From NCBI GenBank assembly GCA_910579925.1, contig CAJTVY010000003.1:1-64000 (forward strand): a stretch of 64,000 nt of DNA, in the 5' to 3' direction. A model generated the notes under the pieces. The model ran no database searches. It had not been told where the DNA came from and was given only the letters and a program-made list of their open reading frames with translations. The position numbers and the translations under genes are program-made. The first letter of the stretch is position 1. The number at the start of each line of letters is the position of its first letter. The DNA comes from an uncultured Dorea sp. (lineage in GTDB: Bacteria > Bacillota > Clostridia > Lachnospirales > Lachnospiraceae). Of the stretch, positions 50,832 to 60,577 are shown in pieces.

Positions 50832-51677
50832 GTGTCAAAAAGGAGAATAATCGGTTTTATAGTGGCAGGCGCAGCTACGGTAACCACAATAACCGCCTCT
50901 TTGTTAAAGAAAAGGGCTGAGAAAACTACATATACAGCAAGGGTCACCTCGATCAGACAGAGGGAAATAGGATTCTATGAGAAATATATAAAACGGGGAC
51001 TGGACGTGGCTTGTGCAACAGCAGCTATTATCATTTTCAGTCCTATATATATCGGCATCGCTTTACTGGTAAAGATTAAGCTGGGTTCCCCTGTACTTTT
51101 TACACAGGAAAGACCAGGAAAGATTGGAGCTGATGGAAAAGAGTCGGTATTTCGTATGTATAAATTTCGCAGCATGACGGATCAAAGAGATGAAAACGGA
51201 GATTTACTTCCGGATGAGTTAAGACTGGGAAGGTTTGGTAAATGGTTAAGAAGTTCCAGTCTGGACGAGCTGCCGGAAGCTTTTAATATTTTAAACGGAA
51301 CGATGTCTGTGATAGGACCAAGACCGCAGCTTGTCAACGATATGGTATTTATGACAGATGAGCAGCGTATGCGTCACACAGCAAAGCCAGGTCTTTCCGG
51401 GTTGGCGCAGGTCAACGGACGTAATGGCATTAGCTGGGAAGAGAAGTTTTACTGGGATCTGGAGTATATAAAGAAGGTGTCCTTGTGGGATGATATTCGG
51501 ATTATTCTTCAGACGGTTAATAAGGCAGTCGTGAAGCAGGAGGGTATCTCTGAAGATGGAAAGGCGACTGCAGAAGATTTTGGCGATTATTTGCTGAAAA
51601 CAGAGAAAATCAGCCAGACAGTTTATGTTCAAAAGCAGAATAGGGCGAAAGAGATAATGGAGATTGCAAATATATGA
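50832..51677 (+). CDS. Initiating sugar-phosphate transferase (polyprenyl-phosphate)
   Basis: 281-aa membrane enzyme that moves a sugar phosphate from a nucleotide sugar onto undecaprenyl phosphate, the first lipid-linked step. There is an N-terminal hydrophobic stretch, then the bacterial-sugar-transferase domain: KRGLDVACATAAIIIFSPIY, VFRMYKFRSM, LRSSSLDELPEAFNILNG (catalytic Asp-Glu) and SVIGPRPQLVNDM. GTG 50832 is preferred, with AAGGG 8 bases upstream; GTG 50823 is also possible. The acetyltransferase start overlaps its stop by 4 bases. Confidence 0.9.
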   Translation: MSKRRIIGFIVAGAATVTTITASLLKKRAEKTTYTARVTSIRQREIGFYEKYIKRGLDVACATAAIIIFSPIYIGIALLVKIKLGSPVLFTQERPGKIGADGKESVFRMYKFRSMTDQRDENGDLLPDELRLGRFGKWLRSSSLDELPEAFNILNGTMSVIGPRPQLVNDMVFMTDEQRMRHTAKPGLSGLAQVNGRNGISWEEKFYWDLEYIKKVSLWDDIRIILQTVNKAVVKQEGISEDGKATAEDFGDYLLKTEKISQTVYVQKQNRAKEIMEIANI

Positions 51678-52181
51678 GATTATTAAAATCTGCTTACGAA
51701 AAAATCAAAGGTAAACCAGCTCCTTATTATTATGACTATTCGGTTTTAACTATGGTAGGAAAGCCAGTTAGAAAATGGGTTGTAAACGCTATTGCTCCAA
51801 ATTGCGTATTTAACATTATTCGGATTTTTCTATATCGTCTCTGCGGATTTAAGATTGGCAGACATGTATTCATCGGAATGCACTGCTATCTGGATGATAT
51901 GTGTTATGATCTGACGACTATTGGCAACAACGTGACGATATCATATGGGGTATATTTCGCATGCCATGGCAAAAATCAAGGGCATTATCCAATCATAATC
52001 AAGGATGGAGCATATATTGGAATGAGAGCAAATATAATTAGTAAAAATATACAGGGGGGGGGGTACAGAGGGGGTAGTAATCGGCCAGAACGCAGTGATA
52101 GGAGCCTGTACCCTTGTGAACAGAGATGTTCCGGATGGAACTATAGCGGTTGGTATTCCCTGTCGGATAATAGAAAAATAA
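51674..52181 (+). pseudogene. Hexapeptide acetyltransferase, out of frame at a 10-G tract (phase-variable?)
   Basis: LbH-fold acetyltransferase of the WbbJ/PglD kind, probably O- or N-acetylating the sugar chain. The first 128 codons are normal (FKIGRHVFIGMHCYLDDMCY, DGAYIGMRANIISKNI). After the G tract at 52054-52063 the present frame becomes nonsense and runs on to 52216. One base over, it continues correctly as EGVVIGQNAVIGACTLVNRD and TIAVGIPCRIIEK, stopping at 52181. Nine (or twelve) Gs would give a 168-aa (169-aa) intact enzyme. With ten Gs it is off. Slipped-strand switching is likely; a sequencing error is the alternative. Confidence 0.8.
52054..52063. repeat. Poly-G tract, 10 G
   Basis: Ten consecutive Gs inside the acetyltransferase coding region, encoding a run of Gly in a loop between beta-helix coils. 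Far longer than any other G run nearby and placed where length change shifts the frame. Confidence 0.9.
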
Positions 52182-52212
52182 AAAATTTTTACCTCAGAAA
52201 TGAGGTGATGGC

Positions 52213-53028
52213 ATGACAGATGGGTGGAAATATTATAATCATGCGGCAATACCGGTAACTGCGCCGCATGAGGAAGTAAACCTGTTACCAATCAAGGATG
52301 GAAGCATCTGGAAACTGCGCGGGAGACCGCTTCTGGCAAGATGGACAACGGATTGGGATTGCGGACATAAAACGAACTGGTGGTACATCATAAAAGATGA
52401 ACCGTTAGATATTGCTTCACTAAAAAGTAAACGACGCTATGAAATCCTAAAAGGGAAAAGAAACTTTGAGGTGAAGAAAATAAACCCGTTTGTATATGCC
52501 GAGGATTTATTTACTGTAACAATTGAGGCGTATAGGGGATGGCCAGAAAAATACCGGCCAGAAGTTGATTCGAAAGAATTTAAAAATGATATTTTGAACT
52601 GGAGTGGCCAGGATGTATTTGGAGCATTTGACAGAAAGGACGGCGCATTATCTGGATACGCCCGATTGACTGATTACGAATCATATGCAGAATTCAGTGT
52701 TCTTAGGACGATCCCGGAGACTGAACGGCTTGCTGTGAATGCGGCAATGGTCGCCGGTATTTTAGAATATTATGGGGACAGGTTAAAAAATGGATTTTAT
52801 ATAAACGATGGTTCAAGATCTGTTCGACATGAGACAGCATTTCAGGACTATCTGGAAAAGTATTTTGGATTCAGAAAAGTATACTGCAGGTTAAGGATTA
52901 AATACAGAAAAGGAGTGGGTCTGCTGGTCAAATGCTTATATCCGTTCAGAGAACATGTTACAGACAAAACAAAAATAGGAAGTCAGATATCTGGAATTCT
53001 TAAAATGGAAGAGATCAGAAGAAACTAA
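52213..53028 (+). CDS. Unidentified protein of the polysaccharide locus, possibly GNAT-fold
   Basis: 271-aa soluble protein with no family I can name firmly. The middle and C-terminal parts (GAFDRKDGALSGYARLTDYE, YINDGSRSVRHETAFQDYLE, KYFGFRKVYCRLRIKYRKG) have the spacing of a GNAT/FemAB-like acyltransferase fold. N-acylation of an amino sugar would fit the neighbouring aminotransferase; this is inference. GAGGTGATGGC precedes ATG 52213. G+C begins to fall from here on. Confidence 0.6.
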   Translation: MTDGWKYYNHAAIPVTAPHEEVNLLPIKDGSIWKLRGRPLLARWTTDWDCGHKTNWWYIIKDEPLDIASLKSKRRYEILKGKRNFEVKKINPFVYAEDLFTVTIEAYRGWPEKYRPEVDSKEFKNDILNWSGQDVFGAFDRKDGALSGYARLTDYESYAEFSVLRTIPETERLAVNAAMVAGILEYYGDRLKNGFYINDGSRSVRHETAFQDYLEKYFGFRKVYCRLRIKYRKGVGLLVKCLYPFREHVTDKTKIGSQISGILKMEEIRRN

Positions 53029-53057
53029 AGGAACATAGCAGATAAGAGGAAGGAATA

Positions 53058-53834
53058 TTGGAAGAACTTGTATCAATTATTATGCCGTCCTATAATACGG
53101 ACAAATTTATTCCCCAAAGCATTGAGTCGGTCCTGAACCAGACATACGCAAACTGGGAATTGCTTATAGTGGATGATTTTTCGTCAGATGAAACAGTTCA
53201 GGCCGTTCATCCATTTCTGACTGATAAAAGGATCAGATTTTACAGAGGTTCGCGCAATCAGGGTGCAGCAATCTGCAGAAATAAGGGATTGAGAGAGGCA
53301 AAAGGGAAGTGGATTGCTTTTCTTGATTCTGATGATATATGGATGCCGGATAAGTTAGAAAAGCAAATTGCATTCATGAAAAGCAGGGGATGTCATTTTT
53401 CTTACACTGCTTATGAGGAAATAGATGAAGCATCAATGCCAACTGGTATTCATGTAGGAGGACCGAAACATATTAACAGATATTTAATGCGAGCATATTG
53501 CTGGCCAGGCTGTCTTACCGTAATGTATGATAATAACGCTATTGGTGAAGGGATCCAGGCAGCGGATATAAAGAAAAACAATGATTATGCTATGTGGCTT
53601 AAGATCAGCCGTCGTGCAGATTGCTTTTTTCTTAATGAAACGCTTGCAAAGTATCGTAAGCGGTCCGGCTCTATATCTGACCATAACTGGCTGAAGTTAA
53701 TATTGTGGCACTACAAATTATTCCGTATAGCTGAAAACCAGGGAGTTCTTATTTCTGGTGTTTCAACTTTACAGAATATTTTTTTTGGCTGCATAAAGAA
53801 AATTTTTTATGTAAAGAAATACGAAACAGAATAA
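53058..53834 (+). CDS. Glycosyltransferase family 2
   Basis: 258-aa GT-A fold glycosyltransferase acting on lipid-linked intermediates in the cytoplasm. It opens VSIIMPSYNTDKFIPQSIES, has ELLIVDDFSSDETVQAV and the metal-binding DxD-type WIAFLDSDDIWMPDKLEKQI. The acceptor region follows. Start is TTG 53058 behind GAGGAAGGA. The sugar transferred cannot be read from sequence. Confidence 0.88.
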   Translation: MEELVSIIMPSYNTDKFIPQSIESVLNQTYANWELLIVDDFSSDETVQAVHPFLTDKRIRFYRGSRNQGAAICRNKGLREAKGKWIAFLDSDDIWMPDKLEKQIAFMKSRGCHFSYTAYEEIDEASMPTGIHVGGPKHINRYLMRAYCWPGCLTVMYDNNAIGEGIQAADIKKNNDYAMWLKISRRADCFFLNETLAKYRKRSGSISDHNWLKLILWHYKLFRIAENQGVLISGVSTLQNIFFGCIKKIFYVKKYETE

Positions 53835-53854
53835 GTGTACTGGGAGGATTGATC

Positions 53855-54964
53855 ATGAAACCAAGATTGAATTTGTTTGTGACGCAGATGTCTCGTGAAA
53901 ATGGAGGTATGGAAAACACGGCGTACTATCTGGCAAAGGGTCTTAAGAAAGATTTTGAGGTCAGAGCTTACTGTATTCTTGGAAAAAATGACATCATTAA
54001 TGGTGTCAAAACATTTTCTTTCAGCAATCATAAAATGCTTAATTTAATTCAGAATATTGTCAAATATCCATTTGAAAATATGGGCAGAAACGCTGTGCAG
54101 TCTGTCAGTCTGTGTATGTCATGGAAACATGCATTTGTACCATTTTTATATCACAAAATTTTTAGAATACCATATGTTATTATGACATTTGGAGCCGAAG
54201 TTCTTCCAATTAAGGAGAATACGCTATTTGCCAGAATTTCTTCAGATTTAAGAAGAAATATATTTGTTCATGCAGCGTATATTTGTGCAGATTCCAGATA
54301 TACAGAGAACTTAGACAAGAAAATCTATTCAAAAATAAGGAGTACGGTGATTCATCCATGTAGTGGTGAGAAAGTCGTACCCTATGTAGAGGGAAATCCC
54401 AATGTGATTCTGTCTATTGGAAGGTTAGACGAGAGAAAAGGATTTCAGGACGTCATCTATGCGGTGAAAGAAGTCAGAAAAGAAATTCCAGATATTCATT
54501 ACCATCTGGCTGGTGAAGGAAGTTACAAAAATGAATTACAAAAATTAGTCAGGAAATTGAAGATTGAGGATAATTGCACTTTTTGGGGAAAGGTCAGTGA
54601 AGAACAAAAGAGAAAATTACTTGATGGATGCAGTTTATTAGCGATGCCTAGTTTTTATATAGAAGAGGATTCTAATGTAGAAGGCTTTGGCATCGTCTTT
54701 TTAGAGGCAAACGCACATGGCAAACCGGTTATTGCGACAAAGTCGGGAGGTATTCCGGATGCAGTTATTCCCGGAAAAACCGGTGTACTGATCGAAGAAA
54801 GAAATATTAACGAATTGAAACAGGTGATTATAGATCTTTTAACAGGAAAGATTCAAGTTGACAGTAACACTTGTCAGAATTGGGCCCAACAACACTATTA
54901 CCCGGTTATTATATCTAAGTACAAGGAATTACTTATAAGATTGCTGAATCGTACAGCCTTTTAG
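53855..54964 (+). CDS. Glycosyltransferase family 4
   Basis: 369-aa GT-B fold retaining glycosyltransferase. The N-terminal half opens NLFVTQMSRENGGMENTAYY. The C-terminal half has NVILSIGRLDERKGFQDVIY and the nucleotide-sugar site VEGFGIVFLEANAHGKPVIA with the E-x7-E motif. ATG 53855 has GGGAGG 8 bases upstream; an in-frame TTG at 53849 is less well placed. Confidence 0.9.
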   Translation: MKPRLNLFVTQMSRENGGMENTAYYLAKGLKKDFEVRAYCILGKNDIINGVKTFSFSNHKMLNLIQNIVKYPFENMGRNAVQSVSLCMSWKHAFVPFLYHKIFRIPYVIMTFGAEVLPIKENTLFARISSDLRRNIFVHAAYICADSRYTENLDKKIYSKIRSTVIHPCSGEKVVPYVEGNPNVILSIGRLDERKGFQDVIYAVKEVRKEIPDIHYHLAGEGSYKNELQKLVRKLKIEDNCTFWGKVSEEQKRKLLDGCSLLAMPSFYIEEDSNVEGFGIVFLEANAHGKPVIATKSGGIPDAVIPGKTGVLIEERNINELKQVIIDLLTGKIQVDSNTCQNWAQQHYYPVIISKYKELLIRLLNRTAF

Positions 54965-54982
54965 TGAAAGAGAGAAAAGTAT

Positions 54983-56101
54983 ATGGAATCAGATAAAGTG
55001 CTTATAGTAAATTCGGCGCTTACGATAGGAGGAGCCGAAAAAATGATAGCTTTTTTGGCTAATACGCTTTCTGAGAACTATGATGTTACCCTCATTCTTT
55101 TAGAGAAAAAAGAGATTTTTTATGAAATCAATCGGAACGTAAGGGTTATCAGGCTGGATCTGAATATGAGCCGTTCGTTCAGACAAATGGGGGTAATAAA
55201 ATCATTGCGGTTACTGAGAAACGTATGTTCAGAAATTAGAAGTTTAGAAGCGCAGGAACATCCAAAGCTGGCTTTTGCTTTTAATGATAGAGAAACGATG
55301 TTCGTATGGTGGGCTTTGAGACACAAAGAGGTAAAGATGATTTTTTCCCAAAGGAATGATCCATATGATAAATCAGAGATTAAGAATATTGTTTTTAAAT
55401 ATATTTATCAACATAGTTCTGGAGCGGTTTTTCAGCTTGATCAGGTACAGAAATTCTATGGAATGACAAATAATAATAGTGTTGTTATCCCTAATCCATG
55501 TTGTGTAGAAAAGAATGATGGGAAACCGGAATTAAAAAAACTAGAATATGGAGAGCGAAAGAAAGTGATCATATCGGCAGGACGGTTCCAATATAGGAAA
55601 AGATTTGATATTTTAATTCGGGCATTTGCGATGGTCTCTTTATTATATCCTGAATATAAACTTATCATATTTGGCGATGGTGATGAACGAAGAAATCTGG
55701 AACAATTATCAAAAATGCTGGAAATAGATGATAAAGTTGAAATGCCTGGATTTCGTAAAGAAGTCATGAGAAACTATTCCGATTCGGCTATGTTCGTGCT
55801 TTCATCCGATGCGGAAGGAATTCCCAATATTTTGTTGGAAGCAATTGGAGCTGGAATTCCCTGTATTGCAGCCGACTGTAAACCTGGAGGAGCAAGATTT
55901 CTGCTAGACGAAGGAAAGGGCGGGATTATTGTTGAGAGAGGAAGAGAAGACTTGTTATCTGAAGCTATGATAACATATATTGAAGACAGAGAATGTGCAG
56001 AAAAGTATGCAAAGTATGCTTTTAATTTTTCGCGTAAATTTACGGAAGATAAAATAGCAGACAAGTGGCTTTCTTATGTGAAGCAGATACTTGAATTGTA
56101 G
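54983..56101 (+). CDS. Glycosyltransferase family 4
   Basis: 372-aa GT-B glycosyltransferase, clearly distinct from its neighbour. It opens VLIVNSALTIGGAEKMIAFL (the GGAE loop). The donor-binding half includes VIISAGRFQYRKRFDILIRA and SSDAEGIPNILLEAIGAGIP with the E-x7-E motif. It resembles GalNAc or GlcNAc transferases of the PglA/PglH kind in layout, but specificity is not resolved. Confidence 0.9.
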   Translation: MESDKVLIVNSALTIGGAEKMIAFLANTLSENYDVTLILLEKKEIFYEINRNVRVIRLDLNMSRSFRQMGVIKSLRLLRNVCSEIRSLEAQEHPKLAFAFNDRETMFVWWALRHKEVKMIFSQRNDPYDKSEIKNIVFKYIYQHSSGAVFQLDQVQKFYGMTNNNSVVIPNPCCVEKNDGKPELKKLEYGERKKVIISAGRFQYRKRFDILIRAFAMVSLLYPEYKLIIFGDGDERRNLEQLSKMLEIDDKVEMPGFRKEVMRNYSDSAMFVLSSDAEGIPNILLEAIGAGIPCIAADCKPGGARFLLDEGKGGIIVERGREDLLSEAMITYIEDRECAEKYAKYAFNFSRKFTEDKIADKWLSYVKQILEL

Positions 56102-56123
56102 GAGAATGGTGGAGAAATAATTG

Positions 56124-57452
56124 ATGAATATACTGATTTTATTTATATTTTTGTTAATAGAATTTATTTTGTTTTTCTGTATTGCAAAAAAAAGACTGAC
56201 ATCGATCTCCTTATGGGCATCGGGAACATTTTTACTTTCTGTGATTTCATATATAGCGTGGATTGGATATTTTGGAAAGGACATATCATTTGATACTGTT
56301 ATTGTTATTGAAGGATCTATACTTTGTTATTTTATAGGAGAACTTTTAGGAACAAAAAAAAGAATCCGGATTCCTAGATTTACTTTAGGAAATTATAGAT
56401 TCGGTTTATCTGATTATTCCAAAGTAATGATACCGAAAAGAGGATTTATATGGGCCATAAGTTTTTTTATACTAATGATTGCTGCAATCAGATATTATGA
56501 TATGTTCTTATTTGTCAGGAGAATTGGGAAAAACAATATCTTCATGGTGATTTACCATATACGTGCTTATGCTACTGCGGGTGAATATTCAGTTGGAACG
56601 CTTATTAATCTTTTATCATCAGTAGGAGAAGCATGCGCATATGTATTTACATTTTACTTTATGTACAATTTAATACATTTACATAAGAGATATAATATTC
56701 TTTTAATGCCAATTATTACTTATATGCTTTATCTTCTTACGACAACAGGACGTACAGGATATTTAAGATTTTTTCTTATAGTGATCGGTATACTTTATGT
56801 ACTTTTGAAACATAGTGAACATCATTTTAACATTGAATTGAAATTTATAAAATATGTGATTATTTTACTGGCTGCCGCTATTGCCATATTTTTCTTATAT
56901 GGTCTGCTTGCAAGAAAATCAGAAAGATCTTTTTTTAAATATTTTGCAGATTATTTTGCAGCAGCAATTTATGGGCTGGACGGTTATTTAGAGTCACCAT
57001 GGCCTTCTAACGATCATTTTGGACAATACACATTATCGAATTATTATTATTGGCGAAATAGGATATTCAGTACTGATTTTGAAATACCAAAACATCATTT
57101 GCCTTTTTTTTATTGGAGCTCAGGTAAAAGCAATATATATACAGGATTTATATTAGCGCTTCAGGACTTTGGTATATTAGGGCTTTTTATTACAAGGATT
57201 TTACTTGGTGCATTATATTCCATGATCGAAAGTTATTTACTGAGAGAAACAGACACCGTCAGACACATACTGTTATTAATCTTTTTTGGATATTTTCTAT
57301 ATGTAAATTTTTCCCTTTCAGTGGCTGATCGTTTTATTGAATTTTTAACAGTGATCACTTTTCCACTCTTTGTAATTTCTATTTGCCTGGTAAATCGTTT
57401 ATATATAAAAAGCTGCCGAAATATTCATAAATACTGGCGGAGTGGGAGTTGA
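56124..57452 (+). CDS. O-antigen/oligosaccharide repeat-unit polymerase (Wzy-like)
   Basis: 442-aa membrane protein with about eleven hydrophobic segments (NILILFIFLLIEFILFFCIA, WAISFFILMIAAIRYY and others). It has a large extracytoplasmic loop in the last third (DGYLESPWPSNDHFGQYTLS, rich in aromatic residues). This topology, with low sequence conservation and its place among transferases next to a flippase, is that of Wzy polymerases joining repeat units outside the membrane. ATG 56124 is behind TGGAGAAA. The next gene overlaps by a few bases upstream of its start. Confidence 0.8.
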   Translation: MNILILFIFLLIEFILFFCIAKKRLTSISLWASGTFLLSVISYIAWIGYFGKDISFDTVIVIEGSILCYFIGELLGTKKRIRIPRFTLGNYRFGLSDYSKVMIPKRGFIWAISFFILMIAAIRYYDMFLFVRRIGKNNIFMVIYHIRAYATAGEYSVGTLINLLSSVGEACAYVFTFYFMYNLIHLHKRYNILLMPIITYMLYLLTTTGRTGYLRFFLIVIGILYVLLKHSEHHFNIELKFIKYVIILLAAAIAIFFLYGLLARKSERSFFKYFADYFAAAIYGLDGYLESPWPSNDHFGQYTLSNYYYWRNRIFSTDFEIPKHHLPFFYWSSGKSNIYTGFILALQDFGILGLFITRILLGALYSMIESYLLRETDTVRHILLLIFFGYFLYVNFSLSVADRFIEFLTVITFPLFVISICLVNRLYIKSCRNIHKYWRSGS

Positions 57453-57454
57453 TT

Positions 57455-58477
57455 ATGAATCACTTTAACTATGTTTTTTTTTGGCGCATGTTTGATTATT
57501 ATCAGCATGCTTTTTCGGAAATTATGGAAATGGATAATGTTGTCTTTCGAGATCTGCCATATATATATCAATGCAGTTTTTTAAGAAATCTGCATTTTTT
57601 ACATCATTCCTCACGAATTAACGGCAGAATTTTACTGCCTGGAAGAAACTTGTGGCGTAAATCATACTTTAAAGATAGATTTCCAGAGAAAAGACCTGTT
57701 ATTTTTGTGTTTCATGGAAATTATTACTGGATGAGATCGCTTAACTATTTTTCTTTTCTAAGAAGCATGCATGAAGACTGTAAATGTGTGCTGCTGCTTA
57801 TGGATACGGTTGCAAGTTATTTACATTATTTTAATGGGAAATTTTATGGAGATTTTGATATAGATTATTTAAAGAAAGAATTTGATGCGGTTTTGACATA
57901 TAACAAGCTGGATGCAGATAAATACGGCTTTATATATTATCCGTCAATATATTCTGGAATAGAACCCGGGATTACCAATGTTTCTTCAGATGTTTTTTTT
58001 GTGGGCAGGGCAAAAGACAGGCTGGGACGGATACATTCACTTTATAGTCAACTGACAGAACTTGGATTAAAATGTGATTTTTATATCCTGGATGTATCTG
58101 AGCAGGATCAATTATTTCCAGATGGAATTCATTATAATACATACCTGTCCTACAATGAGATTATTGAGCATGTAAATGCATGTAACGCAATTTTGGAAAT
58201 CGTACAGGGGGGATCAGATGGATTTACATTTCGGCTTGATGAAGCGCTTGTATTTAATAAAATAATAATAACAAATAATCCTGTTGTAGACACAATCCCG
58301 TACTCTGATTCGGAAAAAATTATAAGGATAAAAGATAAGATTAACTTTGATCAAAATAGATTTGAACTTTGCAAAAGCGCTGATTTTGATTATAAGAATG
58401 ATTACTCTCCTAAAAATCTTTTACGTTTTCTGGAGGACCTTTTTGCCCCGATAAAGAAAGGTGATATGCATAAATGA
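57455..58477 (+). CDS. Probable glycosyltransferase (CgeB/GT-B-like)
   Basis: 340-aa soluble protein. The C-terminal half looks like a GT-B donor domain (SSDVFFVGRAKDRLGRIHSL, then YNEIIEHVNACNAILEIVQG and GFTFRLDEALVFNKIIITNN, which resembles CgeB/LPS-transferase proteins). The N-terminal half is rich in aromatic residues and unassigned. GGGAG lies 7 bases before ATG 57455. It overlaps the flippase start by 4 bases. The sugar is unknown. Confidence 0.65.
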   Translation: MNHFNYVFFWRMFDYYQHAFSEIMEMDNVVFRDLPYIYQCSFLRNLHFLHHSSRINGRILLPGRNLWRKSYFKDRFPEKRPVIFVFHGNYYWMRSLNYFSFLRSMHEDCKCVLLLMDTVASYLHYFNGKFYGDFDIDYLKKEFDAVLTYNKLDADKYGFIYYPSIYSGIEPGITNVSSDVFFVGRAKDRLGRIHSLYSQLTELGLKCDFYILDVSEQDQLFPDGIHYNTYLSYNEIIEHVNACNAILEIVQGGSDGFTFRLDEALVFNKIIITNNPVVDTIPYSDSEKIIRIKDKINFDQNRFELCKSADFDYKNDYSPKNLLRFLEDLFAPIKKGDMHK

Positions 58478-59904
58478 GGATATTAAATCACATTTCAATT
58501 GAAATAAAGTCAGCTGTTGCATTGACAATAGCTACTTTTATATGTAAGGGCATTAATGTTATTTCGCTGCCTCTTTTTACACGGTTACTCTCAACTGAAG
58601 AAATGGGAATTGTAACCACTTATACATCCTGGTACTCGCTTTTGTCGGTAATTGCAAACTTAGCGTTAGATTCAGGATCATTTAACATTGCAATGATGGA
58701 GTATAAAGACAGTCGATTTCGATATATGTCTTTTGCATTGGTCATATCAACCATTTCCTCCATTATAATAGCCGCTGTCTATTTTGCTTTTCCTATATTT
58801 TTTCAATCATTGACAGGATTAGACAATACTTTGATAATGCTTATGCTGGTGAGTTTTATTTTCCTTCCAGCTACAACATATTGGATATTGCATCAACGTT
58901 ATGGTTACAGATACAAGAGTATATCTATTGTAACACTTCTCTCTACAGGAGCTTCAACCATTGCGGCGGCAGGATTTACATATATTGCATACAGACGATC
59001 ATATGAAAATCTGGCTGCCGTCAGATTGGTGAGTGGGAATTCTGTTTTAATACTGTGGGGAATTTTCTTTTATCTATATATAGTTGTTAAGGGAAAAACT
59101 TTTTTTAGGAAAGATTATTTTAAATTTGTAGTGTATGTGAATTGTCCGATGTTAATACATGCCGTTGCAAAACACATTCTGGATGTTTCTGACAGAACAA
59201 TGATTTCATACATGTGTGGTAAAAGCGCTGTTGGGATTTATGGAGTTCTGTATTCTGTGAGCTCAATGGCTCTTATTGTATGGTCAGCAGTCAATGCCTC
59301 GCTTGTTCCATATATATTTGAAAATATGAAAGAAGGAAAATATGAAAAAATTTCGAGTTTTGTAGAAAAGATGTTATTGGTATATGCGATGGCATGTCTT
59401 CTGCTAACATTAATTGCACCAGAAGTGCTTTCTTTTTTTGCAACATCAGAATATTACGAAGGAATATATATGATGCCTGCGATCGCAGCCGGCATTTTTT
59501 TTACATCCCTCTATAATATTTATTCTAATGTCTTGCTGTATTGTAAAAAAACGAAAAGTATTATGTTCTCAACAATGGTTGCGGCAATGATAAATATTAT
59601 TTTGAATTATATTTGTATAAAGTCTTTTGGATATAAGGCGGCAGCTTATACAACGTTACTTTCCTTTGTTGTTTTAGCTTTTATGCAGTTTATTATGCTG
59701 AAGAGAGAAACGATGGGTAGAATCATTTTTAATGATAAAAAGATTTGGGGTATAGCTTTAGTAACCTGTATTGTCTGCATATCAATAAACGCTCTTTATT
59801 TTAGTACGGCCTTTAGATATACAGTGATTGTTCTGATTATTGCTGCTGCCATCAGATTTAGAAAGCAAATTTTTTCTATCGTTCACACATTGAAAAGAGA
59901 GTAG
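58474..59904 (+). CDS. Oligosaccharide flippase (Wzx-like)
   Basis: 476-aa polytopic protein of the MOP superfamily with about 12-14 membrane helices, which would flip lipid-linked repeat units across the membrane. It opens in the family manner (SAVALTIATFICKGINVISL then LFTRLLSTEEMGIVTTY). HILDVSDRTMISYMCGKSAV and GVLYSVSSMALIVWSAVNAS are typical Wzx segments. Translationally coupled to the preceding gene. Confidence 0.9.
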   Translation: MRILNHISIEIKSAVALTIATFICKGINVISLPLFTRLLSTEEMGIVTTYTSWYSLLSVIANLALDSGSFNIAMMEYKDSRFRYMSFALVISTISSIIIAAVYFAFPIFFQSLTGLDNTLIMLMLVSFIFLPATTYWILHQRYGYRYKSISIVTLLSTGASTIAAAGFTYIAYRRSYENLAAVRLVSGNSVLILWGIFFYLYIVVKGKTFFRKDYFKFVVYVNCPMLIHAVAKHILDVSDRTMISYMCGKSAVGIYGVLYSVSSMALIVWSAVNASLVPYIFENMKEGKYEKISSFVEKMLLVYAMACLLLTLIAPEVLSFFATSEYYEGIYMMPAIAAGIFFTSLYNIYSNVLLYCKKTKSIMFSTMVAAMINIILNYICIKSFGYKAAAYTTLLSFVVLAFMQFIMLKRETMGRIIFNDKKIWGIALVTCIVCISINALYFSTAFRYTVIVLIIAAAIRFRKQIFSIVHTLKRE

Positions 59905-59916
59905 GAGGAATCATTC

Positions 59917-60569
59917 ATGAGATTTAAGATGAAATATATATATGATATTCCAAAGACCGTTTATTTTAACTTTAGAGTATTACCATTTAAGAAAGCGATA
60001 AAACTGCCGTTTTATATTAGCCATTCTGTTCATTTTGATATAAATAATTTTAAAAATATTTTAATAGAAAGCCCTGTGATCAAGCGATTTATGATTCGTT
60101 TTGTAAATGGAGGTTCAGAAGATATCATACCGAACAGATATGGATTGATCTGCCTGAAAGAGAAAGGGAAGATTATCTTTCACGGTGACGCACAATTCGC
60201 AGCGGGATGTTCCGTAAAATGCGGGGGGGGGTGCTTGAAATTGGAGCCGGTTTCAGCGCAAACAGAAATTGCAATATTTCCTGTATGGAGCATATTACTT
60301 TTATGGATAACTGTCTCCTTGGCTTTCATGTAAGTGTCCGGGATTTTGACGGACATAAAATAGCGAATAGAACTAATATAAAACCTATTCAGATTGGCCA
60401 GCATGTGTGGATCTGTGCGAATGCTTCTATTTTGAAAGGATCTGTCATTAGTCCAGAAAGCGTAGTTGCATATAATAGCTGTGTAAATCATGTGTTTGAT
60501 CAGTCTGGCGTACTTTTAGCCGGTTCTCCGGCAAAAATTGTGAAAGAAAATATATCCTGGGAGCTATAA
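59917..60569 (+). pseudogene. Hexapeptide acetyltransferase, out of frame at a 9-G tract (phase-variable?)
   Basis: LbH-fold acetyltransferase split by frame. Codons from ATG 59917 (behind AGGAGG) read correctly to ...CSVKCGGG, then become nonsense ending at 60333. The other frame continues VLEIGAGFSANRNCNISCME, NCLLGFHVSVRDFDGHKIAN and QHVWICANASILKGSVISPE to LLAGSPAKIV, ending at 60569. The switch is exactly at the G run 60223-60231; seven or ten Gs would give a 216- or 217-aa enzyme, nine do not. It acetylates a sugar or amino sugar by family; the exact acceptor is unknown. Second such gene in the locus. Confidence 0.8.
60223..60231. repeat. Poly-G tract, 9 G
   Basis: Nine consecutive Gs at the point where the acetyltransferase changes frame. 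Like the tract at 52054, it encodes Gly residues in a beta-helix turn, where variable length is tolerated. Confidence 0.9.
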
Positions 60570-60577
60570 GATTAATC

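Noticed and set aside
57988..57996. Run of eight Ts in the glycosyltransferase-like gene as a further slippage site
   Set aside because: The frame is intact and A/T runs of this length are common in this A/T-rich stretch.
58206..58211. Six-G run in the same gene as a third phase-variable tract
   Set aside because: Too short for high slippage and in frame; the protein reads normally across it.
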